Positions 5,397 to 5,411 of a DNA stretch of 5,411 bases are shown here, in pieces. The translations under genes were made by a program, and so were the position numbers. Below the pieces are notes generated by a model that did not search any database, was not told the origin of the DNA, and saw only the letters and a program-made list of their open reading frames with translations. The stretch comes from JAZDIT01 sp043804755 (GTDB lineage: Bacteria > Patescibacteriota > Minisyncoccia > Minisyncoccales > JAQTPW01). The stretch lies in assembly GCA_043804755.1 (NCBI GenBank), contig JAZDIT010000009.1, positions 1-5,411 on the forward strand, given 5' to 3'. Position 1 is the stretch's first letter. Every line of letters begins with the position of its first letter.

Positions 5397-5411
5397 TCCG
5401 CGGTGGCGCAA
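5397..5411 (+). tRNA. 5' end of a probable tRNA gene, cut by the window edge
   Basis: The last 15 bases switch abruptly from nearly pure A/T to TCCGCGGTGGCGCAA. They fit tRNA positions 1-15: acceptor strand TCCGCGG, U8, G9, the 5' strand of the D stem GCGC (10-13), then A14 and A15. Many tRNAs read TGGCGCAA or TAGCTCAG at this point. A 5' UCC acceptor start is common for bacterial tRNA-Asn, but the anticodon is outside the window, so the amino acid is not assigned. The 3' half, including the T arm and the pairing acceptor strand, cannot be checked here. Confidence 0.5.

Overview
The window is a compact block of six genes, all on the + strand, with short gaps (0, 1, 12, 36, -7 and 39 bases), followed by the apparent first bases of a tRNA gene at the right edge. 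The two universal genes are dnaG (DNA primase) and rpoD (primary sigma factor), adjacent as in the classical macromolecular-synthesis operon, but with no rpsU (ribosomal protein S21) upstream. A DUF5652-type two-helix protein, an ACT_7-type protein, AT-leaning bases, Lys/Glu-rich proteins and no recognisable Shine-Dalgarno sequence together suggest a Candidate Phyla Radiation (Patescibacteria, probably Parcubacteria-like) genome. That is an inference from family resemblance. TGA acts as a stop codon at the first Nudix gene and at rpoD, which argues against the lineages that read UGA as glycine.

Layout. Positions 3-380 encode a small ACT-domain protein. Positions 381-833 and 835-1338 encode two unrelated-looking Nudix hydrolases: the first has a textbook Nudix box and resembles NUDT15/MTH2, the second has a Nudix box split by an insertion of about 13 residues. 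Positions 1351-1569 encode a two-helix membrane protein. Positions 1606-2352 encode an unassigned seven-helix membrane protein whose stop codon overlaps the dnaG start. dnaG runs 2346-4103 and rpoD 4143-5357. A consensus -10 element lies so close to the rpoD ATG that the transcript is probably leaderless. A -35/-10 pair overlapping the rpoD stop may drive the tRNA that begins near 5397.

How the genes fit together. The first four genes look like one housekeeping or sanitation transcript (ligand-sensing or ACT protein, nucleotide clean-up enzymes, small membrane protein). A weak extended -10 at 1578-1586 may start a second unit, 7TM gene-dnaG, with rpoD also served by its own promoter. The clearest oddities are the 47-residue, extremely basic extension in front of sigma region 1.1, the probable leaderless rpoD mRNA, and the interrupted Nudix box. 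I see no mobile element, CRISPR array, defence system or other clearly new multi-gene system.
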